From assembly GCA_015179025.1 (NCBI GenBank), contig WHUX01000028.1, positions 248,001 to 312,000 of the forward strand: a stretch of 64,000 bases of DNA, given 5' to 3'. Shown here piece after piece: positions 1 through 11,218 of this stretch. The notes under the pieces were generated by a model. It saw nothing but the letters and a program-made list of their open reading frames with translations. It made no database searches and was not told the origin of the DNA. How positions within the stretch are numbered: the stretch's first letter is position 1; each line of letters starts with the position of its first letter. The stretch is from Terfezia claveryi (lineage: Eukaryota > Ascomycota > Pezizomycetes > Pezizales > Pezizaceae). Position numbers and translations under genes: made by a program.

Positions 1-1674
1 AGGAAAGCGGGTAGTAGAGAAATCCTCACCTAGTACTCAATACGATAATAGCGTTCGCCTTCTGCTCGAAGCTGGCACTAACAGCTGCGATAGCACAGGT
101 CTCAGTTGTAGAAGTTGGCCTGGCAGTCAACTGCCTAAGCTCGCTGAACAATGGTTGGTATGGGATGGCAGTCTCAGCCAACAAGCAGGTCTCGTGCATC
201 ATGGTAACAGCAGCCTCAGGGTATGATCCCTTAGCAGTCTCTCCAGACAACATGACACAGTCAGCGCCGTCGAGGACAGCATTTCCGACATCAGAAACCT
301 CAGCACGAGTTGGGCGGGGGTTGTATGTCATGGACTCAAGCATCTGTGTAGCACAGACGACTGGTTTGCCAGCAAGGTTGCACTTGGCAATCATCATCTT
401 CTGGGCAACAAACACCTGAGCTGGAGGAATCTCGATACCTAGGTCACCGCGGGCAACCATGACACCGTCGGTCTCCTTGAGAATCTCATCAAAGTTGTTC
501 ACACCCTGCTGGTTCTCAATCTTGGCAATAATCTGAATCTGACTCCCTTCCTCGCCGAGAACCTTGCGGATTGCGGTGATATCGGATCCACGGCGGATAA
601 ATGAGGCAAAGATCATGTCAACACCGTTCTTGACTCCAAACCTGAGATCGGCCTTGTCCTTCTCAGAGAGCGCGGGAAGGTCGACATCAGTACCAGGAAG
701 GTTGACACCCTTCTTGGAAGAAATCTTTCCGTTATTGAGACACTTGCACTTGATGTTCCTGTCATCCAAGATCTGGAGGACAGTAAATGAGAGGACACCA
801 TCGTCGACGTAGATGATACGGCCTGGCTCAATAACTTTGGTGATGTTCTTGTAGTCAACATACCTAAAGGCGATAATTAGTGCATGAAATCCTAGGAAAA
901 ATCGCAGGAACCCTACATGATTTTGTCATCGCAGCTTGTAACATATTTGTCGTCAGTTGTGATGATGATCTCAGCGCCAGCATTGATTGGAATATCCGCA
1001 TCTCCCACAGTGTTTCCTGTACGGATCTCAGGCCCTTTCTGTATATGACGCAGGCATTGGTCAGCACTCGAAAACGCCTCGTAATTAGGGCTAATAAGGT
1101 TAAATTACCGTGTCTAGGGCAATCGCAAGTGGCCGTCCAGGGTTCTGCCTCTCAGCCTCCTTCGCGTGGTTGATAACACTCTGGTGGTACTAAATCCGGG
1201 GAAATTTTCCGTTAGTAAAACATTGCGCTGCAACTCCCACTAATTGGGTTGCCCCGCTAACCCCCACTAACAAATCACCACAGCCCCGCCATAATTGTTG
1301 GGTAATGGTAACTGTGAAGGCAAATGCCCTATTTTTTTTTACAAGAATGTGAAGTTTACCTCATATGAGCCGTGAGAGAAGTTCATTCGGACGATATTAA
1401 GACCACCTGAAGGAGTGTAAGCCTTGACCTTTCGTACTCATAATGGAAAAGGAACGTTACATTTTCGGAGCTTGTTAATCATCTCCACAGAGTTGGTCTT
1501 GGGCCCTAGATTCCCGATGTCAATAGTCGTACTCTCTCCATCTCAGGCAGCTGGCAACCAACCAATGGTACAGATGATGGACGTCCTGCGGTAGTTCTGC
1601 GATGGACGGTGGTCCACGTCCAAGGCACTGAGCCATTCCAGAGTGGTCTTGTAGTCTTTGTCTTGATACGACAT
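1..1674 (-). CDS. PYK1: Pyruvate kinase (3' part outside window)
   Basis: Cytosolic pyruvate kinase converts phosphoenolpyruvate and ADP to pyruvate and ATP, the last step of glycolysis. Exons read 1674-1563, 1505-1461, 1406-1360, 1189-1109, 1038-917 and 863-30; phases close at every junction, and a GTGAGG donor at 29 begins an intron that runs off the window. Family signatures are clear: an N-terminal [14 protein letters not shown] segment, [14 protein letters not shown], a substrate/metal region with [12 protein letters not shown], and [18 protein letters not shown] near residues 300-320. The start [18 protein letters not shown] is the only ATG in the first exon that leads into the family's N-terminus. 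The first 5' donor is GTTGGT, unusual at +3. About 413 residues are present; the remaining roughly 110 C-terminal residues (regulatory domain) lie upstream of base 1 in window coordinates. Identity is secure; exon ends are inferred. Confidence 0.96.
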
Positions 1675-3407
1675 TTTTCTGTCTCTTGGTATCAGCAACT
1701 GATTAGGATGCAAGGCCCCGTTGGGCAGAGGAGAGGAGGGAGGTGGCATACACTGATATGATGACAAGAGTGTCGTGAAATTATGAGAGAGTGACGAAGT
1801 GGTTTAGGTGAGAAGAGGGGAAGGTTAAAGGTATTTATCAAATCGTACTACTACGAAGCGAAAGGTTTAATGCCTGGGTTTTCCCTTATCCCCTTATCAC
1901 TTCGCCGTTCTCTTAGGTTCCCGAGGCTTAGCAAGCGGTGTGGAGGGCTATCTGATAGTTCCTTCGACCGAGCCTCCCCACCTCACCTCTGAGAATATAC
2001 ATTATCATTACCTACCCACAGGCTTATGAAACTGCCTCGTTATCTCGCTCCTCGGATGCAAGAGATACTTTTTCTCTCAACTTTTTCTCTCACCATGCAT
2101 CACATTTATTCATCGCAGCTTCTTCCAAGCTCCTACCTCCTGTACATGTCCTCTAAATCCTTAATGCCATAGGCCAGTGTGTTTGCTTATAATATGTTTA
2201 ACCCCTCCCCCGTGTGTCATACAGATGCATACAGATCGCAACTAACTGAAAAAAATCTTTAAGGGGATGGACGATTACTAGGCCGTTCGTCTAGTAGCCC
2301 GCCCTCGTCCGTTCGTATTGCCATCTTACCTAGTCGATTCATCGACTCATCCTAAAAGCCCAGTGACGACCTCAACAGTCGATCACTTTCGGCCGCATGG
2401 GTTTCGGCGACCTCCAGTGGTAAACAGCCTTGTCCTTTCTTTTGACGTTTCCCCCATTGCATACAACCACCGATGTTCATCTCTTAGACACAGGGTGAGA
2501 TGTTTTCTCAGAAACTTCCTGGCGACTCTGCTCCAATCAAATCCCCCACCTGGGATGGGTTGATACTCGTATCTTAATACGGCTAAAGCTAACCGTACCA
2601 ATACCACGCAGCGGGGTGAAACGGGCCTCGAAACTTATTTTTCTAGAAGCTGGCGGCGATTATTGATTAGGACTAAGATGAAATGCTGCATCCTCTACTC
2701 GCGATCTACTCGCATAAGATCGGGCTTCTCCATAAGTGGTGTTCTCATGATCTGAATAAGGCAATAGACAGGCTTGGCAAAGAAAAAGGTTTAATATCAA
2801 TTTAGGTAACTGTAAGAACAGGGGACTGAATCCAGCTTTCCCAAATCACGGTATACGCTCACTCATTTGCGAAGGCTATGGTGTCACATTCAATTATCGA
2901 TAGATGAAGTTTGGCGCTGTGCATCATTCCCCTCCCAGATTCTATAGTTAAAGCATCTCGCACCATCTTGCTGCCCAAAGAAGTACCTGCCCACGATTAC
3001 GTAACTCCAAGATGGTCAATTACCCTGTAGATGGGCTCTTCTGTATGCAAAACCACAAGCAACAAAGCTTGTCTCCAGAGAAGCCTGTTACCGTTTCTAC
3101 ATATCTAATTCATACGCCGGCAATTGATTGTCGCTGCTGAGCCCTCATGAATTCGAAACCCATTGTAGGCGGGAGGGGGTGTTTCTGTTACATAGTAGAC
3201 TATGATGGACTTTTGGGAAATGTTAAAAGGAGGACGTGTTTCCTTAAATAGGGCCTTATGTGCAAATAAACCGGAAATATCATAGAAATCACACCTCTAT
3301 GGCTATTCCATCACATGATCAACCGCTTACTAAGTATCCGAAGTTTATTCCCACCCCCCCCCCCTCCCCCAAACTAAACCCCCGGAGTTCCTCCACCACC
3401 CACCACC
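1675..3407. other. Divergent intergenic region, PYK1 / PET123
   Basis: About 1.7 kb between two divergent start codons, so it should hold both promoters. Open frames here are short and look like chance. A pyrimidine-rich stretch with a long C run (about 3353-3370) lies 40-55 bases upstream of the PET123 start. I see no RNA gene or repeat element. Confidence 0.6.
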
Positions 3408-4295
3408 ATGCCACCACGGCTGCCCACCTCCTCTCTGGCCTTCCAGCGCGCCTTCTCCACCACCCCCACCCCCAAAAAAGTCGCTCCTGAATCCCCCAAA
3501 TTCATCGAAATCCCCCAGCCCCCACGAACCCCCCCACTCTGGAAGCCCATCGTCAAAGGCAAACTCCCCCCGCCAAAAACAATCTTCCCCAGCGTCGGCC
3601 CCGACAAGACTTCAGCAGAGTACCTCGCTCTCGCGACTCCCGAGCCCACAAAGCCCAAAGCGGCCCCCACACACAAACCCGAAGACGCACTGTACATTGA
3701 ATGGAAAGCCAAGATGGCTGCCCGGCGCCGGCAGAACTTCCGCGAAGGTATCATCGAGCTGGCGGAGAAAAAAAAGGCATTTGACGATAAGCGTGCCCGA
3801 ATCCTTGAGAAGCGTGCGGCGGAACGCCAGGAACTGCTTAACCGCAAAGAACGCGAGGATGTTCGACTCACATTACCATCCGTCTTGAGTACAATCAAAA
3901 ATGCTGAGGGGTTCCAAGACCCAGACCGCAAGGGGAGACTAAAGGGGTCAAGAACGAAGCTCAAGAAACATGTTGCGGCAAAACTTGAGGCCCGGAGAGA
4001 ACAACTTCATAACCTGTACCTCAATGCATCGAGTTTCCTCTTGACGGATAAGCAACTTGATATGGCTATCGATGCGGAGTTTGATGAGCCATCGTATGAT
4101 AAGATCTTACCCTTGACGGTTAGCGAAATGTTGGCGCTGAGGGCAAGAGGGCCGACAATGGCAAACCTTGGTGGAATGAGTGCGAAGGAGAGCGAATTGG
4201 TTATGGAGGCTGCGGGGGCATTGACAGGGGGGAAACTGTCGAAAAGAATTGTCCAAACGGAGAATCTGATGAATGATCATAGGTTTGACCGTTAG
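3408..4295 (+). CDS. PET123: Mitochondrial small-subunit ribosomal protein mS26 (Pet123-like)
   Basis: Single-exon gene of 295 codons. The N-terminus (MPPRLPTSSLAFQRAFSTT) is rich in Ser, Arg and Ala without acidic residues, as expected of a mitochondrial targeting peptide. It is followed by a proline-rich segment (LWKPIVKGKLPPPKTIFP), a DKTSAEYLALATPEPT motif and a long, highly charged helix (about residues 100-150, rich in K, R and E). This arrangement resembles the fungal mitoribosomal small-subunit protein Pet123, the counterpart of animal mS26; the match is from memory of the family and not from an alignment. The ATG sits in a CACC-type context directly after a C-rich leader. No intron is needed. 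It converges on the RNA-dependent RNA polymerase gene. Confidence 0.7.
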   Translation: MPPRLPTSSLAFQRAFSTTPTPKKVAPESPKFIEIPQPPRTPPLWKPIVKGKLPPPKTIFPSVGPDKTSAEYLALATPEPTKPKAAPTHKPEDALYIEWKAKMAARRRQNFREGIIELAEKKKAFDDKRARILEKRAAERQELLNRKEREDVRLTLPSVLSTIKNAEGFQDPDRKGRLKGSRTKLKKHVAAKLEARREQLHNLYLNASSFLLTDKQLDMAIDAEFDEPSYDKILPLTVSEMLALRARGPTMANLGGMSAKESELVMEAAGALTGGKLSKRIVQTENLMNDHRFDR

Positions 4296-4800
4296 GTTTT
4301 TAGTGCTTGTGAAGTCAGGGTAAGCCTGTAGGCAAAACGGTGGAGTGGCTACATGGATATTTCTGTCTTATAGGCATCACAAAAAAACATTGACATGTCA
4401 CATGTATATATAGAGAGCACTCTGTACGTGGTTTTGATCAGACATATACTCAGCACCCTTTTTTTTTAAAAATTTTTCCGATAGTATTTCCCCTCATCCG
4501 CCTCAAACTTTCCTAGTACTATACCGGTCAGGAATTCCAGGGCACTTTGCGATTAAATGTCCGCGACTACAGCGTGTGCAATAAAAAGCGAGAAACTAAA
4601 AAAGGAAATTTGCCGAAGCACCTCTTATACCATTGCCATTGCCCAGCCCATAGAATCCAAACTCAGCCCAGTTACGGTAAATGATCGTGGATGTGATATC
4701 AAACAGCCAACACGGAAGATAAGCCACAGGTAACCAATGTGCAAAAACATAAAAAAAAACCAAAATTCCAAAGCCCACTCGAAACTCGCACCACAACACT
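4296..4800. other. Convergent 3' intergenic region
   Basis: About 500 bp between the stop codons of the Pet123-like gene and the RNA-dependent RNA polymerase gene. It is AT-rich with several A and T runs suited to 3' ends of both transcripts. No other feature is visible. Confidence 0.6.
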
Positions 4801-7800
4801 TTAATTCCTCAAGACTCCCAAGCGCCTACCAGGTACCGGCCCATTCCTGTTCCTCTTCCTCTCCGGCATAGCCTGCTTCCTCCTCTTCTGTATCGTATTG
4901 ACCTCCTGAAGCGTTGCACTAGCCGCAATCCACCCGAAACTCTGCAATGCCTCCTCCCCACGCCTCCTCGATACTGACTGTCTTGGGTTTACGCATGCCC
5001 ACAAACACGCCGTTCCCCTAGCCAAGGCCTCCCATGGACCACCCATAGAGGACTCATCAGTTGAGCCCCTGATACAATCAAATACCTTGTCCACCACCCT
5101 ATCAAACCCTTCCTTCATCTGAACGGAATTATCCTTCTCCCGCCTGTTCTGCTTTCCCTTGCCGACGATACACCCAATGAATACCTCGACCTCCTTCAAA
5201 GGCTCAGCAGTTGGCGTCACTGAGTAATCCCTCATCATAGCTTGTACATCATCCTCGTATTCCATCTTCAAATTCTCTGCAAACTCCGCATATTCCTGCC
5301 ATGGCAAATTAATTGGATTTTCTTCGTTCCTAACGAATCCCACAATATAATCCCATACGTCAAGAATAAGGTTAAGGTTGCGGCTTGACTCCTCTTTGAT
5401 CTCACTCTTGAATCTGCGCTCGTCAATTGTCCGGTAAAGTTTCCCTAGAATCTTCTCTGATTCATAATAGCGCGTTGGCGCATTTCCATATTCATCATCG
5501 TTATCTTCGTCTTCACGAGGGTCCCGCTCTTCGGAGTATTCAGTGACCTTTTCAATAAGAAGATGCGGGCCGGGCGCCATGAAGTCGGGTCGTGTACGAC
5601 CACACTTGGGTAACTGGGCCATTTCTACCTTGACACCAGTCTTCGGGAAATCCACTGCAGTCGAATGCATCTGCGCCAATTTGATACAATCTGAGTGGAA
5701 AGTTCCCTCCTTCTGCTGATCTGCTATGATTAAATGCCTAGTACTGATTAACCCAAGTCGGTCGTTCTGCATGAAATCAATCAAAAAGTCAACCATATCT
5801 TCTGTATTGACGGGTCTTCCAAGCTCTTTCCCCTTGACTCTAGGGTAATCTGCTGCAGCGTGTATTCGTTGAGGCCTAAATCTTGCGTCAAAGATGAGAT
5901 TGTATAGATCCCCATCAAGGTCCCCGCCACTAAGCTGACTTGGTAAGTCTCGATCGCCCTTTTGTGAAAAGACGACACAGTTCCTAAGGCCATAGAGAGG
6001 ACACCCATCGGGAACCATGACTGCCCTGCAAACCTGGACATCTCCTGGATGCATTGCTGGAGCTCTTGTTATGACAATCTCCCCAGTAAGTATAGACCGC
6101 TTCCCACCGTCATCTATGTGACAAAATACTTCCCCTTCCTCAAGCACACCGTACTCGTCCATGATTCCCATCACAGTAAACCCTTTTGGAATCTGAATTC
6201 TTGCACGATACTTAATGTCACGCAAAGCGGTGAGCAATGCAAGCTCAAAAGCCTGTCCCAGGAAAGCATCCTGCTGGAAAGATAGGCCCAAATTATACAA
6301 TGCTTTGATGAGCCAGGGAAGCTTCAGCGACTTGATTCCTATACTGCGTCGTTCCATAAAATTGGCAGCAAGTGCAGGTGTGTGTGATGCGTCACGAAGT
6401 TTCTTTACTTCATCTGCTTGAAGCGCCAGGAAGGTTCTATCGTCCACACCAAGATCTTCGAGGATTTTGATCAGCGGGCGATTGAGATACATTGGCAACG
6501 GCTTTTGTGCGGAGCTGCAAATCTCGATATGGCGAGAATCAGAGCCTTCAAATTTAACCATTGATGGTCTCAAACATAGGACATCCCCCTGTAGTGTAGT
6601 ATCCAGAGACACGACGCCCTTTGCACCTAACCAATGAATCAGCTGAGGTACCTTCGATCCTTTGGAACTCCTACATACCTGCAAAACGAATTTGGAAAAC
6701 AAATGCAAAACCCTGAGCAATCGAACGATCATTTTGCCAAATCCGGTCTATCATTTCCATACTGATCGTGCCACACCCATCACTGAAACACCGACCATTT
6801 CTTTCCACATCATCTATTCTTTTCTCCGACACTTGGGGCACCTCCACCGACTTATAGGTGTTAGAAAAGGCCTGACCTATACGAGCAGCGCACTTTCCGG
6901 GAGTAGTTATGTGGCTGAAATCTCCTAATTTTGCAATAAGAGCAGGGGCGTCAATATACTCTCCTTCATGCTCGAACGGCGCCATGAACCAGCAGGTATG
7001 GTTCCGCAACGATGCCCCGGAGAATCCAAGGAAACTGAAGACTCGTCCTCCAATGAGGAGCTTACCCCCCTGCCCGTCTACAGTCTTGATCATATATTCC
7101 TTGAATCGACAGTAGATAAGTTTTTGGTCCACATCCCTTTCGTAGGTAAGGGTGTCGCCATCCTCTTCTGCAAATGTCACCCTGAGGAAGTGACCTTGCT
7201 TGTCTGCATACTTACGGAGCACTCGGTTCTGGGTTTCCGGTTTCGGGCCATCAAAATAGCACCCTGCTGGTGTTATTACAGCATGGTGTACAAATGCCAA
7301 CTTCCCATCCTCTTCCCGTGCATTCCTCAGTGGGAGGCGACGGTCCTTTTTGCGCACGGCCTCTTGACGCTTGAACCTGTTTTCACATTCTCTAAGGTCA
7401 CTTTGTAGCCGCTTCTCTGAGAACGCTGTCTGCCTGTCTACTGGATTTTGATATGGTAGTTCGCGGGTGAACTGTTGAAGGATGCTAGCGGTATTCTTCT
7501 TTTCAACACTTTCATCCCTCCTCATCAACATTTTGATGTTAGGGAGGAGTGCATAGAGGATGTCGGGGGGCATGGTGCCATTTGCAAATAGCGCTGTAAG
7601 TTGGAAAGCCACAGGGAACGGAAAGGACGGAACTTCAGAGAGGAGTTTCATAAACGACCCTAGGAAAGTCTCGAAGCCGGAGGAGTAACTAGTATTGATG
7701 GATTCGATTTGGGGAACGCCTTTGTGCTTGCCTAACGACTGAAGATCGTACATGACCCGGGAGTCTCTTAGTGGGAAGCGATATACAAAACAAAATGCTG

Positions 7801-8572
7801 CAAATACTGAGTGATCCGCATCAATGGAGGATTTCCTCGTCCTTGAGTCTTGCAGCTGAGGGCCTCCAGTGAGAGAAAGTGCTGCCAGCAGACCTCCAGA
7901 TTCAATCGAGTAAAACCTTGGGGCCACACTCAGGGTGAACGTGACTTGTGGCTGCCCATAAGTCCCAACAGTAATCGCCTCCATGGTAAAGTATGGAATC
8001 AATATCATGTAGCTTTTCTGAGGCTCCAAGTCGTCCGGTTCCGGTGTCTCGTAGATCATAACTCGTACTCCATCTCTGCCAAAGACAATCTGTCCGTCTT
8101 TCTCCAGCTTGTAGTACGAGTTGAAAACTGGAATCTTGTCTTCCCACATCCGCCATAGCCCACACTCTACACCTTGGACATCAAACTTCTTCTTTCTTCC
8201 ATCTGATGGACCCGGCAGGGCATCCTGCCTTTCCTCCTCCTGGATAATCTTGCGGTGACTCTCTCTCAATGCCTTGATTGAATGCTTGTCCGGGGTATTT
8301 CTGCTGGGGGCAAACACAATAGGTTTGCCACTAACCCGTATAGCATGATTTGGAACACGATTCCGCATTCTGGAATTTGGCAAGGAGCCATACTTTGTTA
8401 GAATTTTCTGGCCGAACCCCTCTTCTGATACTGTGAGGGTCCCCATTCCTCCCTTCCTGAAAACGTGGACATCGAAGGCTCGGATACCGAGCTCCTTGAG
8501 GGGATCCCGCAGTACATTCTTCAGCCTCGGCTCGTTGCATTTGGGGGGGAGGTTTTTTAGGAATATCTCCAT
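4801..8572 (-). CDS. RNA-dependent RNA polymerase (RNA-silencing type)
   Basis: Eukaryotic cellular RNA-dependent RNA polymerase, which turns single-stranded transcripts into double-stranded RNA for Dicer in RNA silencing (the QDE-1/SAD-1/Rdp1 family). Two exons, 8572-6679 and 6626-4801, joined across a 52-nt GTATGT...TAG intron; the join gives FQIRFAGAKGVVSLD, matching the family's conserved block. The total is 1239 residues, normal for the family. The catalytic motif DLDGD sits near residue 867, within LSGGDLDGDLYNLIF, preceded by a conserved RAPAMHPGDVQ block. The start MEIFLKNLPPKCNE resembles the usual RRM-like N-terminus; the frame stays open for 57 codons upstream but that stretch looks unlike the family. 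No truncation or missing catalytic residue is seen, so it appears functional. Which paralogue it is (quelling or meiotic silencing) cannot be decided here. Confidence 0.93.
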
Positions 8573-8966
8573 GACTGGGTAGGTATCAGGTCTGTTGTCT
8601 GACGACTTGAAGAAACAACTTCGATAACACTCCGGTTCAGTTTGAAGCTGGATATAGTGTGGTTGGCCAGTGCCAGTGGTGAGGCAGCGGGAAAACAATA
8701 AATAAGTACCGTTGGGCCGTTGGCTGTTGACTGCATCAGGCAAACACGGGAGGGAGGATGCGGGGCTGTAGGCCTGATGGTTGGAATACGGACAGCTATC
8801 TGAAAACCTAATTCGTTGGCTGTGTCACAAGTTGCGGGAAGAACAAGAACTAATTGTTTGGCCAACTGAAGAAACAAATATAGACACCATACAACACTAC
8901 CAAATATGAGCATCCTTATTGCAAAAACATCCAAAAGTCAACGTTCACGAAAACTCCTCAACGAAA

Positions 8967-9503
8967 TGCAATTTATGTACAGTATATACTCCGTATCGCG
9001 CGTCAATATGCGGTGAATTGGGGGTACGAGACTAACAACTCGATAGCTTTTGGAAACATATTAATGATATTTATTATGTTAGTTAACTCAAGAGAGCTCA
9101 TGATGATGCCGAGATAGTTAGTTCTCTTTCGTCCTGAAGCTTGCAGCTCAAACCGTTACGGAGTACAGTATGCACTCTCCGATGTTGTGCTGAGCGGGGC
9201 GTGAGGCTGAGCGGGCCTGATGCTGAGCAGGCCCGATGCTGAGCAGGCCTGATGCTTAGCAGGCCTGATGCTGAGCAGGCCTGATGCTGATGCCCTGATG
9301 CCTGATGTGCCCTGATGCCTGATGAGGGTGTGCGCGCCGGACAATAGCTTTAGTCCCTTCGACAATACAATTAACTACTACTTAAATCCTAATTCGATTG
9401 ATTGTTCACGCGTCGACGAGCCTTTTTGTGTTCCTAGCATGACCGTTTCCACGTCAACTCCACCACAATCCATGTAATGCCTCATACTCCGTACATAAAT
9501 TGC
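8967..9503. mobile_element. MITE-like element with 14-bp terminal inverted repeats
   Basis: TGCAATTTATGTAC at 8967-8980 is repeated as an exact inverted copy at 9490-9503. Both arms are followed inward by a TACTCCGTA-type motif (8988-8995 and 9485-9491), so similarity extends past the perfect 14 bp. The 537-bp interior has no coding capacity and contains a minisatellite. Flanks are A-rich, so a short AA target duplication is possible but not diagnostic. A non-autonomous DNA element is the simplest reading; a chance inverted repeat is less likely given its length. Confidence 0.45.
9205..9326. repeat. 16-bp minisatellite (GCCTGATGCTGAGCAG)n with degenerate tail
   Basis: Four consecutive 16-bp units at 9215-9278 (two exact copies of GCCTGATGCTGAGCAG and two copies with one change each), a partial fifth unit, then a related CCTGATG-based tail to about 9326. 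The period of 16 is not a multiple of three, so it is not a protein repeat. It lies inside the TIR-bounded element. Confidence 0.9.
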
Positions 9504-10978
9504 AAAGAACCAATTGCAAAAGGTCAACAGCTTAGCTCAAACTCGCGATAACTAGCTCTTTGCTACGAGGCTGGACTGTAGGTCCTGAGACAGGTATAGC
9601 CAACTCCGCACATACCGTATCTCAATCGGCATCATGATCGTAAGCATGACCTGCTTCTCCCAAAGTATACAGTACCTAGCCGTTAGATCCATAAGCAATA
9701 CCGGGGATGAGATTGATCCGGCTAAACATACTCATCATGTCATCGAGACTGAGCATCTCCCTTGGGCGGAAAGAGCGAAAAGGTTAGATCGGTGTGCACG
9801 GCACCGGGGTTCGCGGGTGTGAACAACTCATCCAATGACTATCCCCCTCCCAGCACCAATTCCCCGAAACGGCTCCCGTGACTCGGCGTGGCGTGTGAAG
9901 CGAAATCCTCAACTCGGCTGCAATGAGCAATGAGCTCGGTTCCGAATCAGAAACACGAGAGCCACACTGCCAACAATGCCCTACAACGCATCAATCACCC
10001 TCGCATTGTAAGTCTTTGCAGCATGCATGATGCATGGAGCTAAGCCAATCCGCGGCCCCTCACTAGGGTGGTATTCCGGCCTGGCCATCTCGTGGGTGCG
10101 TGCGCAGTGTTAAACCCACTGCCATGGCCGCCGTGTTATCCGTGCCACTGATTCAGTCAGTTGGGATGGGTACGGTGAATTTTGGGATCCTCCCTGTAGT
10201 TTGGTTAGCTTAGCGTCTTCACGTTCGCTTGGAAACACATCTGGGTAGGGGGGGGTAAGTCTGGGGTTTGGGTTTGGGATTTTTTTTGGGGGGAAGAGGA
10301 TGAGAAGGAAATAATAATGGGGAGTGTGTTTGGAGAGACAGCGTGCTCGTGGTAAGCACATGATCGTGGTAAGCACATGATCGCGATCGTTTGATTATGG
10401 GAGGGCCACGGGCGTGTTTAAGCTTTGCGCAGTGAGTGGCTGCGGGCGAAGGGCGGGGCGAGCGACCTGTTGCGCTGTATTCGCAAGCGTGACGCAGCTG
10501 CTGGCCCTTCGATTCTGCACCGTCGGGGTCAGGTGGGCGGGAATACTGTAGGAAGCGCGAGAAGCCGCACGATGCAGCCCTCAGGCAGCTCCACCCACAG
10601 CATGCCGGCCTCACGTGACAGGCCCTGGGGCCCAGAAAAGGACAGCGATGTTGATCAGCGCTTCACAAAGAGCGCGCCGCTCTGATTGGGTACCGCCGTT
10701 GCAGTAGATTAATTTGCAAGAACTGGCCTTTAGGATTTTCTGCATATTGTTTTACACCCCCCCCGGCCGCCCGCCAGCCAGCCTTACTGAGGGGCCCACT
10801 CAATACCTAGCCTGCCGGCGCGTCTCCCCCTGCCAGTGGTGACCTGACATCGATAGCCGGTGCGCGTGTCTGCGGTACGTTGGGCACATCTCTCGACAGC
10901 CTCCTCAATTGATCGAATATCGAATACAACACCACCCCTACCCTACCCCCCCCCACACACACATATTCCGCTCCACAA

Positions 10979-10997
10979 CCCCCCCCCCCCCCCCCCC
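10979..10997. repeat. Poly-C homopolymer (19 C)
   Basis: Uninterrupted run of 19 C within a C/A-rich stretch (about 10925-11060) upstream of the THYN1-like gene. Its length is likely to vary and be prone to sequencing error. Confidence 0.85.
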
Positions 10998-11218
10998 TTG
11001 TACACTGTGGCTGCTGTCGTTATCTCCTCCGCTATCCCTCCCCTTCCCCCCCAAAAAAAAAAAAACCCAATCCCTCGAGTTGTACTTGTGTTTGTGCCTA
11101 CTGTCCCATGCGCCGCCGTGCTCTGCTCGCGTATACACATACATGTTGACGATTAATTGAGGCGCACACATCAGTGAAGATCCCCCGCCGCCGTCAAAGC
11201 AGAGATAGAACAGGTGCA

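Larger units (their letters stand above)
8573..11218. other. Gene-free region with repeats, RdRP / THYN1-like
   Basis: 2.6 kb between divergent start codons. It holds the TIR-bounded element at 8967-9503 with its minisatellite (listed separately), several TACTCCGTA/TACGGAGTA motifs, C-rich tracts near 10757-10765 and 10979-10997, and an A run near 11051-11065. The open frames here are repetitive or short and I do not regard any as a gene. Confidence 0.55.

Noticed and set aside
2318..2607. Overlapping open frames in the PYK1/PET123 intergenic region
   Set aside because: Short, no recognisable domain, no splice continuation, and both strands are open equally, as expected by chance.
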